DNA of 64,000 nucleotides from Chytridium lagenaria (taxonomy: Eukaryota > Chytridiomycota > Chytridiomycetes > Chytridiales > Chytridiaceae). Under the pieces are notes generated by a model. The model had not been told where the DNA came from and ran no database searches. It saw only the letters and a list, made by a program, of their open reading frames with translations. Below, piece after piece: positions 26,201-38,340 of the stretch. Numbering within the stretch: position 1 is the first letter of the stretch; every line of letters starts with the position of its first letter. The translations under genes were made by a program, and so were the position numbers. The DNA lies in contig JAHLKC010000114.1 in the NCBI GenBank assembly GCA_025449115.1, forward strand, positions 62,001 through 126,000. Reading direction: 5' to 3'.

Positions 26201-29128
26201 CTCAACCAACTCCCTAACCTGTTTCTCAAGCCCCAGCTTCACCTCCTCAAGCCCAACAACCTCTGTCCGCAACTTTGCAATCTCCACAGAATCGCTCATC
26301 GAACCTCCCTTCTTATTTTTCTTTTTCCCACCCCCACCACCGCCCCCACCAGACGCTGCTTTCAACGCGTTATTGGAATCCGTGAGCTCCTTTACTTGTT
26401 TCTCGAAAACGAGTTTGGCAGCGGCGAACGCATTGTTGGATTCAGTAAGTTCCTTCACTTGGTTCTCGAAAGCCGTTTTGGCGGCAACGAACGCACCGTT
26501 GGATTCAGTGAGCTCCTTGACTTGATTCTCGAGAAGGACTTTAGCTTCCTCCAACGCGGCAACCTCTCCGCGTAACGTATCGCAAGCCTCGAGTTGTGCA
26601 TGAAGCTCAGCCTGGATTTTCTCAACGTTGGAATCACCCGCAGCCGTCTTCAAAGTCTGTATCTCCTATACTTTTGCATTAACATCAAAAATCTCTATTC
26701 ATCCTACCTCATTCTGTGTACTCGTCATCGCCTGCAAAGACGTGACTTGACTCGTAAGAGCAGCGGTCGTTGTTTCAAACGTTTCGATTTGGCCCAACAA
26801 TGTTTTCACTTGCGCGTTGAGATCGGTATTGATCTTTTCGAGATTATCGAGGTCCGTGCGAAGGGTTTGGCAGGCTTTTATGTGAGACTGAAGCTCGGAT
26901 TCCATTTTTGTTGATTGTTCTGCGTGAGAGGCGGCGGCGCCGTCGATGGAAGCTATTAGAGTGTTGATTTTCTGATATATTGTGAGCATGCGTGCTGAAG
27001 ATAAGCTATTGAATACTGACCTCAGTCTGCTCCTGATTAGTCTTTTGAAGCGTCGCGATGAGAATGTCTTTTGATGATCCCTCCTCCTGTGTGGATGCTA
27101 TCATAGACTCGAGCTCTTTGATACGAGATTCGCGTTGCAAAAGATCTTTCTTGATGCTAGCAACAAGCCCTTCATTTGCTGATACCTCAATTCGAGTGGA
27201 AGCGACAATAGCCTCAAGTTCCTCGATACGGGATTCACGATGCTGCAGATCTTGTTTATAACTATCAGAAGCTTCCCCATATACCCGTATCCGCTCCTCC
27301 AACTCCGTAATCTGCTTTCGAAGCGCATCAACATTCAACTCCAATTGGTTCAGCTTTTTTTGAGCCTCGTCTCTTGCACCTTCAACTTCCCTTAACTTCA
27401 CCTTCCCCTCCTCCACAGCCCCTTCCAACTCCCTAACTCTCCCTTCCCTCTCCTTCAACTCCACCTTCACAATACCCAACGCGTCCTCAAGAGCCGCAGC
27501 TCTAGCCTCAACATTCTGCACCTCCTCCCCAGTCTCCAGCTCAGCAACCCGTTCCACAAGATCCCGAACTCGTTTCTCCAGCACCACTTTCGCGTCTTCC
27601 AGTAAAACAAGGTCAGTGCGGAGAAGTTTACACGTTTCAATTTGTTCAAGAAGCGCGGCTTCAGCGCCTGTGACTTCGGCGCCGTTGGAGGGGTCGAGGC
27701 GGAACGACGGGCAAGGTCGCGTTCTTCGGTGAGTTGACGACGGAGGAAAGAAATTTCTTTGTGGAGTTCTGCTACGCCTTCGTGAGGTGGTTGAGCTGGG
27801 TGGAAGGCCGGACGGGAGTTGATGAACGAGGTGTCTCAGGAGGTGGAATGGGAGGTGCGGTGGTAGCATCTGGAGTGAGAGGGATGAGGTATGCGTCGTC
27901 ACCTGTGAGTAAATCGCCCGAGACATCGGAAAGATCCATTGGGGTGATTGAAGCGGATTCAATTACGAGTGGGGCCATGGCTGATTTAGCGGCTTTAAGT
28001 GCTTGGATTTGCTAAATTAAGGTTAATTGTTGGGTTATAATGGGGAAGGGGTTTACTTCATCTTGCTCTTGGATCTTTGCCTGCAAAGATGCGAAAAGCT
28101 CGGCCTTAGTTGTCGATTCTAGTTGTTGGACTTCTTTGAGTTCAGAGACGGTTCGTGTGAGTTTCTTGACTTCATCCGTTGATGACTGAAAAGTTATATT
28201 AGTAATAGTAAGCGAAATACAAAGTTTCCACTCACGTCAGCTTTCGCCTTCAAATCTCTCATAAATCCCGCATATGCCTCCAAGTCCTGCTTTGTATTAA
28301 CGCCATTCACGAGAGGAGTCGATAACTTGATCACCGATTCCAATTGCTCCATTTTTCGTTGCATCGCCTGGAACGCCTTTGCGACCTCTACAATCCGTAG
28401 ACCAAGGAAAAAGCAGGGTTAAATCATTAAAACCCTTTCCGGTGAAATAGAGAGGGGAGGTGTACTCACGTGGGAAAGTCTGCTCAAACCGCATCAACCT
28501 CGCCATCCTCGCCGTCACCTCAGCTTCCGTCATGACCATCCGTTCATTCCCCAAAACAACGTCAACGGTTTTCAAGGGTGTCGGGGGTGGGATGACGCCT
28601 GTTAATGAATCGGATCTTCGATGTGTCCCTACATCTGCTTGTATGATCTCAGCGGCAAGGAGATTGGGTGTCTTGGTTGGTTCGTCGTCTTCATCGTCTA
28701 ATGAGAAAAGCGGATGGGTTTCTTGGGATGGACGGGGGATGTTGGAGCTGATGTGACGTCGATGAGGGATGGGGTTGTTGGTTGAGGTGGTGGGCGGGGA
28801 AGGAGGGAAAGGTTTCTGGAAGCCATGCCGAGCACAGAGTTTAGTATGGGTCGATTCGCCGCAGACGGTGACGAAGGGACACCATCTTGTGTATGTGAGA
28901 ATGGAAGCGATGTTGGTGTGGCAGTGGGGAGCGGGGTGAGGAGGTCGGGATCAATGGAGATACGTGAGATATCAATGCCTTCCAACAAGTCGATGGTTGA
29001 AGCTGGACGGGATGATGGAGCTGATGCGGTGGGGTATTGAGACTGCTGATAGATGTTCCGAGAGAGGCTAGACCCTCCCGGGAGGCGGAGACGGCTTTGT
29101 TGAGCCGACTTTGGATGTTGGTGAACAT
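23299..29128 (-). CDS. GRIP-domain golgin, long coiled-coil trans-Golgi tether
   Basis: Predicted peripheral trans-Golgi tether recruited by the Arl1 GTPase through a C-terminal GRIP domain (yeast counterpart Imh1). The start MFTNIQSRLNKAVSASREG (ATG at 29128) resembles golgin N-termini. A Ser/Pro-rich linker follows, then several exons of uninterrupted heptad-like coiled coil with short introns (about 40-60 nt). Tandem coiled-coil repeats are visible at about 25600-25790 (unit QIEGLKASLAQLEEEKALLE) and 26370-26560 (unit FENQVKELTESNNAFAAAK, three copies). The GRIP domain lies at about 23400-23620: NMEYLKNLVLKFVESKKEK with the Arl1-contacting Tyr, then an intron (23476-23543) and MVPALSMLLRLSAEETT. 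The stop is at 23301-23299. Frame breaks occur near 29040, 28700, 24540, 24660, 24850 and 23630. Exon borders are only approximate; the length would be roughly 1700 residues. Confidence 0.88.
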
Positions 29129-29429
29129 GGCGGATGGGCGCCCGTCCTTTGGTTCCCCTTGGTGTTGGAGAAAAATTAATGTGATCACACCTGAATGCTG
29201 GCGACGTCAATATTCGACACTTGCGTCAATCGCGAAAAAAAATGATGGAGACAGGGCAACGGAGGTTTTCATCCGACACCCTTTCACGTTTCTCCACTTA
29301 AAGTAAAAGGCCTTCATTTTCTTTCCGGCACATGTTTAGCTTATTCGCTGTGATTCTTCAAAGCAATCTACTACATAACTGTATCCCGCAATATATACAA
29401 CCCGCATAAAATCACTCCTATTCCCTCAA
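29129..29429. other. Short intergenic region
   Basis: Lies between the golgin start and the 3' end of the next minus-strand gene and must contain the golgin promoter. No gene is visible. Confidence 0.45.
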
Positions 29430-31765
29430 CTAATGTTCCATCAATTTACTCTTAGCCCATTCCTTAAATAGTTTCAATTTATCCAGCGGCACCATCATTG
29501 GGACATCATCCTCCATATCCCAATCGTCCCCCTCCTCCTCTGTCATCTCCAAAGCCCCAACATGATGCCTCAACCAGCGTTTCGTCGAATCGCGTAACTT
29601 GCTGAGTCGAGGCCCAGGAAGGAAGTGGAAGGATGGAGATATCGATTTGAAAATCCTTTTTTTGTAAAAAAAAGATTAGGACTGGGGAGGTGGAAAGGGC
29701 GGCGCTTACTCTTCATAATGGATATGGGGTTGCGTGGATGTTTCTTTGCCGGTTTTTTGGGTTGAGGTTGGTGCGGTGGGTTTCTTGGAAGATGACGATG
29801 ATGACGGCAATGTGGTTCCAAGTTTCCCATTCTTTATGGCCTCTTCAAACTCTTCACGCCTGTACGTAATAAAAAGTAAACTGTAAGAACGGAAAGAAAG
29901 GGACCTACGGATAGATACATTCAAAAGCGTATCTGTCAAACACAAATGCAAGAATAACTTAACTCTTTTCCTGATGGACGTCTTGCAACACCGTCCTTCT
30001 TCTGTTTTACACTTTGATCACTTTCAAAATCATCATCTTCAATCACGTTCTTCTTATTACGTCTCGTTGCCACCTCTTCTTCAGCCTCGGTGTCAGAGCC
30101 GGACAATACGGAATCGGAAAACCCATCTTTCTTCTTGGGGCCTTGACGAAACGGTGGTATCTTCGAATCGGGTTTCTTTTTGACGGGAGATAAAGGGCGA
30201 TGGCGTTTCGGTCTGGGTTAATAGATAACCACCGAATAAAGTCACTAAGTTAGTAAGGAGACGATAATATAAAACAAGTAAAAAATATCTTACATTGGCT
30301 CGTCTTTCACTGGCGTCTCCAATTCATCCACCTCCACAACATCCTTCTTCATCTCCTCCACCCCCTCCCCGCGTTTTCGTTTCTTCACAAGTGCAGGTGG
30401 CGACTCTCCCCTCTCCAACTCATACACAATCGGCGGCGGCAAAGGGGCGAGTTCATCTTCATCCTTCTCAACGTCAACCACATTCTCCTTTTTTGTCCTC
30501 TTCAAAAGATCCCCATACGGCAATCTAAAATCATCTTCGGAATCCGAATTCACCAACCAGGCACCTTTTCTGCCGCCGTTGGAACTTTTGACGAAGAAGT
30601 CAATGACAGTCGTGGTTTCATTGCCGAGACTTTTGACGAAGACGTTGGTGCGAAATCCAATTGCATTTGATGATCGTTTGTCTTATTTTTTCCACGCGCC
30701 GACTTGCCTCCACTCTTTGATAAAGGCGTATCCCCCTTATTGTCCTTCCACCACTTCACAGCCTCATCCAAAAACATCCCCTCACGTCCTCTCTTCACCC
30801 CAACCCTCTCCTTTTTCCCATGCTTAAACAACCACAACGTCATCCCCCATCACCGTCGCCAAATTTCTTGCAATTCTCATCAATCTCAAGCCTATCCGCT
30901 TCCTTCAAATCCATAAGCCCACAGGGTATTTGAGGACGATTCAAGTTTTTACCAGGAGGTCTCCAAAATTCCGGCCATGCTTTGACGCTAAGGAATTCAG
31001 CTTCTTTCACCGTCAACACATCCTTCTTATCGATTTTGTTTATTACGTGCTTGGTGGTCCACTGTTTTCCGCGTCGCACTCAACATCCGTGTCAAGGACG
31101 ACCTGGACGTCATTATCGGGACCACTGACTTCCTCTGCCTTCTTCTTCGCTGAATCCTTTCCTCGCAATGGTTGTCTGGTAGCGCTACTTGCGGCGCTGC
31201 TCGTCATGGCGCTCTCTTGGAAGTACCCATGCTTAACAGGCGTAGGAGGTCCTCCATTCCATGCATCGAAATCCTGTGACCCCACAAACTCTTTCCTTCC
31301 TTCTTTGTTGCGTCATAATTTTCCTTGTTGTTACGATGCTTGCTCATGGCACCTCGATCGTACACATCACCATCTCGAAAAAAAATCCTCCTTCTTCCTC
31401 TCTTTTGAACGGTTTCCTAAGTGTTCGAGTTCGACTCTCCCGTTCCTCTCTCTCAAGGTCCCTTGCAATCTCTTCATCACTTTTCAAGTAATCTTCTTTC
31501 TTTGTAAATTTCTTGGCTGCTCCGTCCCTTTCCAACCTTTCCACCTCCTTTGCTGTCTCCTCGTCGTCTTCCTCCCCAAGCGTTTCTGCGAGTTCGGGAA
31601 TTTCAATATAGTTTGCTTTGAGAATCCGTGAGAGGTCTCGAAGGACTCGCTCGACTTTGCGGAGACGGCGTTCGTGACGGAGATACATGTCGGCGTCGAT
31701 GGATTGAAGCATGGGGAGATGTAGGTGTCCGGTATGCTGGATGGTGAGAGAGGGTGCTGTTTGTT
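29430..31765 (-). CDS. Charged, probably nuclear protein of unknown function
   Basis: I do not recognise this gene with confidence. It is a multi-exon minus-strand gene; the last exon ends with DKLKLFKEWAKSKLMEH and a stop at 29432-29430. Near the 5' end a helical segment reads MLQSIDADMYLRHERRLRKV and goes on to an acid/base-rich coil (about 31344-31712); an acceptor-like TAG near 31766 suggests an upstream first exon I could not place. Middle exons are rich in Lys/Glu/Asp/Ser with basic clusters (KKRKRGEGVEE; KRHRPLSPVKKK), typical of nuclear proteins, and one folded-looking segment reads VKAWPEFWRPPGKNLNRPQ (about 30950-31000). The H-R-x-E-R helix reminded me weakly of the SAS4-type domain of chromatin complexes, but that is only a guess. 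At least one frame break lies near 30845. Confidence 0.6.
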
Positions 31766-33031
31766 GCGTTGAGATGTGCTACGGATGAATCGCTTGGATG
31801 ACAATGAGAACAGTGACGCTTGTGGAAACGACCCTGACGCCTGACGGGATGCTTGTTTTCAGGGATGCGTATAGGAGGAGGAGTTGAAGTCACAGCAAAG
31901 ATGGCATCCTCTGCAAAGATTTTCAGAACAAGTATTTATACAGTAGTGACAAGCTTGGAGGTAGCATTTACATACACTGGCATTGCCCGTCAGTCGACAT
32001 CGCTCCTCGTCAAAGAATTAACGTGTATTAATATGCGAAACACAGGCAGAGAAGAAACTGCTGAAGTCACAAATGACCAAAGAAGGGGAAGGAATATGAA
32101 TGTGGACGTGGCGCTGGAGTTTCTCCAATGACGGAGGGGCCAGATTGCATTAAGCTCCTTCACAGGAACCACGTTCCAACAAAGAATACTTTGATCCTCG
32201 CTGGAAACCACCCAAGAACCATAATTATAAAAACTTTTCTCGTCTCATCGATAGTCCCTCAAGGACAATAATTTTATACTCACGCGATACGCGTCTGGAT
32301 ATGTCGCGCTTTGAGCTCTTTGGAGATTAATAAAAGTGGTGTAGTGAGCTCAAGGAGTGCTGGCCGTCGCAGGAGCTAGAGAAGAAAGTATTGTGACGAT
32401 GGAAACCGCAGAGAAGGAAGGATAGAAAAAGCAACGATGGAAGTGATGGTAGCACTCCTGTGAAAGAGAATTCGGCTCATTTAGGATTACCGCACCTTTT
32501 TGCAAGAGCCCCACTACCCAACGCAAGTGAGAACCTTTTACAACGTGATGCCTCAGGGAGTGAACCGTTTGTCTTGCTTCATTTTCTCATTCATGACGTC
32601 TTTCGGTTATGGTAGATCTTTGATAGAAACCAGCGGTACTTGGGGATAATGCCGTCTTCTCAGGTGATATTGTACTACCTCTCCACTTTTTGTATTACCC
32701 TTGTATTTTTACTTTTTATTTTTAATTTAAATCTCTTTACCTTGTCTTATCCATGGTTTGGTGTTCTCTTTCCCCGTAACAGCCATCTTGAGAAAGACGG
32801 CCAGAGTTTTTTTCTTTTCTTTCTGTCTAGCTGATAGGAGGGGAGCACCGCTGGAGATCAGCATCTTCACACACATACTACCATCCATCCCTCTCTTGAC
32901 ACCACCTTTTCGGAGGGGTATCCTCTTCTAGACATTAAAGTTAGACACTGAGCATCGAGCATCAACCTCGTGCATCTTGGCATCGACTACTTTGGCAAAG
33001 TTGGATATAGACAAATAGACACTATCCGAGA
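31766..33031. other. Intergenic, divergent promoter region
   Basis: Upstream of both the charged-protein gene (-) and the WSC gene (+). Short open frames here have no recognisable domain or supported splice structure. The last 250 bases before 33032 are C/A-rich as expected of a 5' leader. Confidence 0.45.
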
Positions 33032-35142
33032 ATGAAGTTTGCATTCTCTACCATGGCCCTGGTGGGAGCTGTCCTTTTCAAGGGTTGCTGCCATGGCACA
33101 GGATATCAATCTTTTGGATGTTACAGGTAACGTACAAAGTGCTCCTTGTTTTCATTCTTACGCTCTACTCACAATGTCATGTGCAGATCCGGTGGTGAAC
33201 CTGGAGGTGTCGCTCTCAGTGGTGAAGGTCTCACTGTTCAAGCTTGTGTCGACAGATGTGGTTCAAACCAGTATGCCTTCATCTCTGGAAAGCCTCTCAA
33301 TGCCGTTCTCATCTGGGACACTACCAAAAAACTGTTACTGTCTCGGAAATACCGGTGGTTCCAAGGTTGGAGATGGCGAGTGCGACGAAAACTGGCAGGG
33401 ACAATAACAGATGTGGTAACGATAATCCATAACTTCTTTGGCTTTACCATGAAAAGGATCGTAAGTATCCCTGTCAGAAAGTGGGTCCTCGCACAGCGGT
33501 ACTCGCGAATCTAGTTAGTTATTCCTTTTTCACTGCTGCGGTTACATGAGTTCTGGTGAAGCGGGTTGTAAAACATTCTTTGACATCAACGGTGCACGCC
33601 AGTTGATCGAATCTGACGAGAGAAGCGAGAAGTTGACAGCGCTTGGATCAGCACCACTGGATTTTGGAATTACTTGACGTGCAGAACGAGTGCATCCTTA
33701 CCTCCATATATTAGTTATAACGAGCGAAGCGGGATTATCAATATTCCTTTGGATTTAGCACCACTACCTAGAGTATATTCTGATAACCCCTTCCTATCTA
33801 TCTTTTGCAAATCACAGAGTCTACCGAAAGAACGCGCCTCCGCCCCCCTCCTCCTCCTCCTCCTCCACCACCACCACCACCACCACCACCACCCTCACCC
33901 CCCATCTCCGCCTTCTCCTCCCCAACCACCGCCGTCCTCTCCCTCCCCTCCTCCTCCTCCACCTCCTCCGCCCCCACCACCTCCTTCGGCGACGTCTGAA
34001 GCTCCACCTCCCGAAGAACCTCCTACGCCTCCGTCACCGCCATCGCCACCAACTGCTGGGCAGCCCCCAGCTGAACCCAACCCAGCTCCGTCTGAGCAAC
34101 CCCCTGCTGCCCCGGGTCAAGGTGATAACACCCCGGCCACCGGTGACAGCAATGTCGTAATCATCACCTCTGTCTTTACAACCCTCGTCTCCGTCATTAA
34201 CGTCGGTGGAACTCTCCAAACCCTCGAAACCGCAACCGCCGTCGAAGTCCCCTTCTTTATCACCTCCACACGCTCTGTGGCCCCAGCAGGCGCTACAGCT
34301 CTCCCCGGTGGTGGCGGGGCTGGTGCTATCCTCCCCTCCTCCAATGCTTCTGGAGCCGATCCCGCCCAAACACCCGGCTCGGATTCCGCCAACTCCACCT
34401 CAAGCTCTGAGAACAAGGGCATAGGTCAACTCTCCCACATTCTCGGCATTTCCGCCGGTGTTGTCATCGCCATCGCCCTTCTCAGCATCGGCGTCTTTGT
34501 CTACCGTCGTCGTAAATTCGATCGCGCACCAGCAGCTGACTCCTCGAACCCTTTTAAATCGTCACCACCTACAGGCTCTACCGCTCTTGCTGCCAGTACC
34601 AGTGTCGCCGTCGCCGCCGCCGCCGCACCAAGAAATCTCTTTCAAAAAGCAACCTCCGCTCTACTCGCGATATCGAGCAAGGCGTCAACCCTGCTGCTAT
34701 TGGCACCCACGCCCCCGTTGCCATGTCTACTCACGTCCCTGCCGCTATTGGCACCCGCGCCCCCGTTGCCATGTCCACCCACGTGCCCCACGACTCGGCC
34801 CACGACATCCATCGCACCGACACCTTTGTCTCCAATGAACCCGATCAACCCGTTGAACCCATCACCAGTGTATGGAAGCAACGGTCCCCTGGTTCCGCTG
34901 TAGGCACACCCGCAGAACCAGGCTTTGTGGCGCCTGCTGAGGCGTTCCCTATCGCGGTTGTGGGTGGAGTGGCGGTTGGCGCGAATAGCGATGGATCGAT
35001 TGTAGGAGTTGGGGATCGGAAGATTAGGAGTGGGAGTGTCGGGAGCGGGATTCGGACACCGGCGCCTGTGGCTGCTGTTGGTGGAGGGGCGGTGAGGGGA
35101 CGGAATGGGAGCGGGGAGGGGAGAAGCAAGGGATCTTTTTAG
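33032..35142 (+). CDS. WSC-domain, proline-rich single-pass membrane protein (cell-wall sensor type)
   Basis: Architecture of fungal Wsc/Slg1 wall-stress sensors: signal peptide, WSC domain, long Ser/Thr/Pro-rich stalk, one membrane helix, cytosolic tail. The start MKFAFSTMALVGAVLFKG is a signal peptide. The WSC domain begins GYQSFGCYR, crosses an intron at about 33127-33186, and continues with GLTVQACVDRCGSNQYAFI, NCYCLGNTGG and GDGECDENWQGDNNRCG. The stalk (about 33830-34130) has long Pro runs and a His run. The membrane helix ILGISAGVVIAIALLSIGVF (about 34440-34500) is followed by YRRRKFD. The tail carries a 48-bp duplication giving AAIGTHAPVAMSTHVP twice (about 34693-34785). The tail is in another frame from the helix, implying an indel in the GCC repeat near 34615; several breaks also lie at 33280-33680, where exon borders are uncertain. 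Sensor function is inferred from architecture. Confidence 0.75.
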
Positions 35143-35845
35143 TATGGCACAGCCTTTTCGTATCTTTGACCTGACCCTTCCGTGTTTTCGTCAGTCGTAT
35201 TTTGATTCAAAACTTGAATCGCTTTCTTTTTTTCTGTCTTTCCATGATCCTTAGTTAATTCTGTCTTACAAGTTGATGCTCCACGTATCCCCACTTTCCC
35301 CCCGGCTTTTCTATCCTCTCTATTTTTTCTTACCGATTACTGCTTTATTGACATCCGCCTTCTCTTTTCACGTTTGTCCATTCCTTTTTGCCAATTCTGT
35401 TCCTTTTTCTGGTTCGTTCGAACGCTATTTTTTAGAATACAAAATGTTGGACGGAATGGTGTTCATAATTATTTCAGTGACTTTAAGCGCCACTGTGATG
35501 GATGAGTTGAAAGTTACATCAACAGGCTTTGACAGAGTCATAGCATCGTCAGTAAGCCAGGTCACCACCCCTGGTATGCGCGCACCCAATTGGATTTTTC
35601 TGTACTTACATTGAAGAATGACAGCCTCGAGTTGCGGACAGGACCGCATCCCGAGTACGCATCCGTTTTTCACCTTATAACCTGTCTTCGCTGGAAAATC
35701 ATTTTTGACCTCATGTTTTATACATGCTTAATATGACCAAGACATTCACTTCTGGAGAAATGATATGAAGTCGAGGAGGGGAAGCGTCGATCCTTGAATC
35801 GGACCGCATCCCCAAGTACGCGTCCGTTTCGCCTAACACTTAATT
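35143..35845. other. Intergenic with a diverged direct repeat
   Basis: Downstream of the WSC gene. A segment around GGACCGCATCCCGAGTACGC (about 35640-35665) recurs in diverged form near 35800-35825. A small minus-strand open frame is described separately. Confidence 0.4.
35425..35673 (-). CDS. Hypothetical small protein, possible partial gene
   Basis: An 82-codon minus-strand frame that begins MKNGCVLGMRSCPQLEAVIL and ends NTIPSNILYSKK. It contains a textbook 39-nt intron candidate (GTAAGTA...TACCAG, about 35573-35611) whose removal keeps the frame and joins VILQ to WVVTWLTDDAM. No family is recognised. It could be an exon of a larger gene, a degraded gene or chance. Confidence 0.25.
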   Translation of the reverse strand: MKNGCVLGMRSCPQLEAVILQCKYRKIQLGARIPGVVTWLTDDAMTLSKPVDVTFNSSITVALKVTEIIMNTIPSNILYSKK

Positions 35846-36250
35846 TGTGAAATTATAAGATGAATCCACCAAGACGTATGTATGTGTTGCTTAATATATA
35901 GAGGTTGCGGCGTTATGATTATTTCCTTGTTCCCATTTTCATTCTTTCCCGGTTGGGGGTTTTCATATTTTTTATAGTTTTCCCCATAGATGCGAGAAAG
36001 GTTTTTACTGGAGAAAAAGCGGTGGCCATGATATGTCTGCTTATGACATGCCACCACATCAAGATGCCTGTCGTTTTTTATTTGAATCCTCTTTCTGTAT
36101 TGTTAAATTATTTGTAGAGAGTTGTTTACCGTCTGCAGATCAGGACTAGCCCATTGCACACCTCCAGGCATGGCTGCCTGTGGACCGTGCTTTCTCGTTC
36201 TTCTATTCTTTCCTACAGTATTATTAGTTGTACTTGGTTCTATCAATACA
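35846..36250 (+). repeat. LTR-like repeat copy A with internal leader
   Basis: The first 285 bp (35846-36130) align by eye with four other copies in the window (39273, 55401, 57096, 58385). It starts TGTGAAATTATAAG and ends near GTTTAC; full copies begin TGTGAGATTAT and end with TTTACA or TTTACG. Sequence beyond 36130 (around CCAGGCATGGCTGCC) also matches that next to copy E, so this is an LTR plus the start of an internal region rather than a solo LTR. Confidence 0.6.
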
Positions 36251-37108
36251 TGTGTCAGTATATTCGTGAAGGCGCCTCATAGGTTAGCTTTAACTGCAAG
36301 GCAAAGTATACATGACAAAAGAGGTAGAAGGTAGAGCAGGTATGTATGAACAGAACAGAGGGGAGGTGTTGCTACTATTGCGGGTAGCTACCATCCATCT
36401 TGTACGTTCTATAAAGTGAAATCGCGGCTGAAGCACCTTTTTTGCTGCTGTAAGGATTTGTTGCACTGTACAGCTCTGCTATTCTCGCGAGGTTTTATCA
36501 TCAAAAAGAAGGGGAGATAAGGAATAATAACTTAAAGAAAGAACCTAGGCTGGGATCACACTTACCTGGGTAGAAAGGGCTACAAGTAGGGAGAGAATCC
36601 GGCTCCATGGAGTATCCTGGACCTTAACAATCATCTGTAAGCCGTTGTAACTCGTTCCTACTTCATCCCTTGTCTGCATGCGGCTCCTCTCTGGTCACAC
36701 TCCCATCAAAGACAAGTAGACAGCCCAAGAAATTATAAAAGAAAGCAGTACTTCAGTGGCTTATCTGAGCAGGTCTTTGTAATGGGTTGTACCATGAAGG
36801 CGTAACCGGTTTACCCTTAGTTAGACTCCGTTGTCTTGACCTAGGGGTTGCGGCATCCCCCGGCAATGTCTAATCCCTGAATGCCCCACAGGATTCAATT
36901 ACATATAAACACAAACACAACTAAACACACAACATAAATACAAGACCGCTGTCAACTCTGCACACATAATCAATCTCCACGCGCATAAGAAGAGGGCTCA
37001 CGTAGCCATGCGGGGTAGACAAGACAGGGAGAGACAAAGGGTAACGGGACGTAAGGTAATTATAAACAACCTAAGAGCCATGAGTACTTCCGCACTTGTG
37101 CCTGTTCA
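36251..37108. other. Transposon-derived spacer
   Basis: No gene. A stretch near 36800-36930 resembles sequence next to LTR copies D and E (about 56925-57000 and 58200-58280), so retroelement internal debris is likely. The rest is unassigned. Confidence 0.4.
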
Positions 37109-38340
37109 GTGGAGTTGCTTCGTAACATTACAAAGTGGGGATTGAGTATGCCCTACTACGTCCGTCTTGTTGTAGAGGGAGTGGATGTGATGGGGGAAGG
37201 GGTGTTGCACCGACAGGAGCTGGCGGAGTTTTTGGGGATGGTGATGGTTACTAATGACCCTCCTTGGGAGGGCATAGCTTTGATGCCGGAGACGCGTGAC
37301 TCCTTGTCCCTCTCCTTTGTTGTTGATTTGATTTTAACGCTGCTTACCTTCTTGTTCCCGGTTTCAAATATGATCCCATCCCTGTAAGACAGGGTCTCCT
37401 CCAGGGGACACGTTTGGCTTCTGTTCTATTTTTTTGGTTTATAAATCCGCTCCCTGCTTGTTTACGTTCTCTTTGTCATATATTACCATGTCAGGTTTGG
37501 AGGTCTTAACTCTTTGTTTTTAGCTTACAGTACAACAATTAATCGCGATGACCTCTCCAGGTTTGCAGAGGTTGGCCAAGGAGTGCTCCGAGTGGGGGAA
37601 GGAAGTGGGGGTCTACTATGCCCCAACTAAATCTGTCCTGGTCGTCGAGGGAGCGGATACAATTGAGATGGGGATGTGGTGTTGCACCCACAGGAGTGAG
37701 CGGGGTTTTTGGGGAGGTGATGGTGTAACTAATGGAGTGGATATGGCTGCGTTAATGCTTAAAAGAAGTGCCAACACACGTCAGGCAATCGGTCTTTTCC
37801 GGAGTCAAGGGATGGATGCTTGGGGCTGGAGGCCTTCTCTCTCCCTAGTTCTAATCAATCAATTTAATTTTTATTTGTCCCCTATTTGAATATGGTCTTG
37901 CTTTACGCCCCTCTAATTTTTTTGATCTCCTCGCCCTTCAATGTGCTCAATTCACTTCTCTTAGATCTATTTTTCAGTCCCTGTTTCCACTAGTCTTTCT
38001 GCTCTTCATCTCCTCTGTAAAATAGTTCCCATATTCTCGCGCTAACACACTTTATATTTATCAAACCAACAACGCTGGCTACTTGGCCGGGCGTATCCAC
38101 TGATTTTCCCGTGCTAATGTTGCCACCTATTCCTTTTTTCGCCGTACAATTACCACCACTTTTCGGTTCCGCAACCCTCTCCGGCCCTCTGTTGCCCCAT
38201 TTCTTCAGAGTCTTGCTTTTAACCTTCTTCCTCCTGTACTTACAATTCAAGGTGTGGCCAACTACGTGGATCAGCGCACTGCCTCCCCTCCGCCTTCTTT
38301 GATGCCGCCCACTCTATCGCTTTGACTACTCTTTGTGAGG
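37109..38340 (+). pseudogene. Decayed LINE reverse transcriptase relic
   Basis: Fragments match the LINE at 1-2356 in order but with many stops and frame changes: QGLLQGTRLASVLFFWFINP (about 37390-37450, RT motif B region), LAKECSEWGKEVGVYYAPTK (about 37560-37630) and FRSQGMDAWGWRPSLS (about 37800-37850). The catalytic FADD motif is not preserved. The region ELAEFLGMVM (about 37215-37245) appears twice in diverged form, suggesting an internal rearrangement. It is an old, inactive copy. Confidence 0.75.

Noticed and set aside
31853..32131. 92-codon plus-strand frame
   Set aside because: No domain, no splice support, upstream region of two genes.
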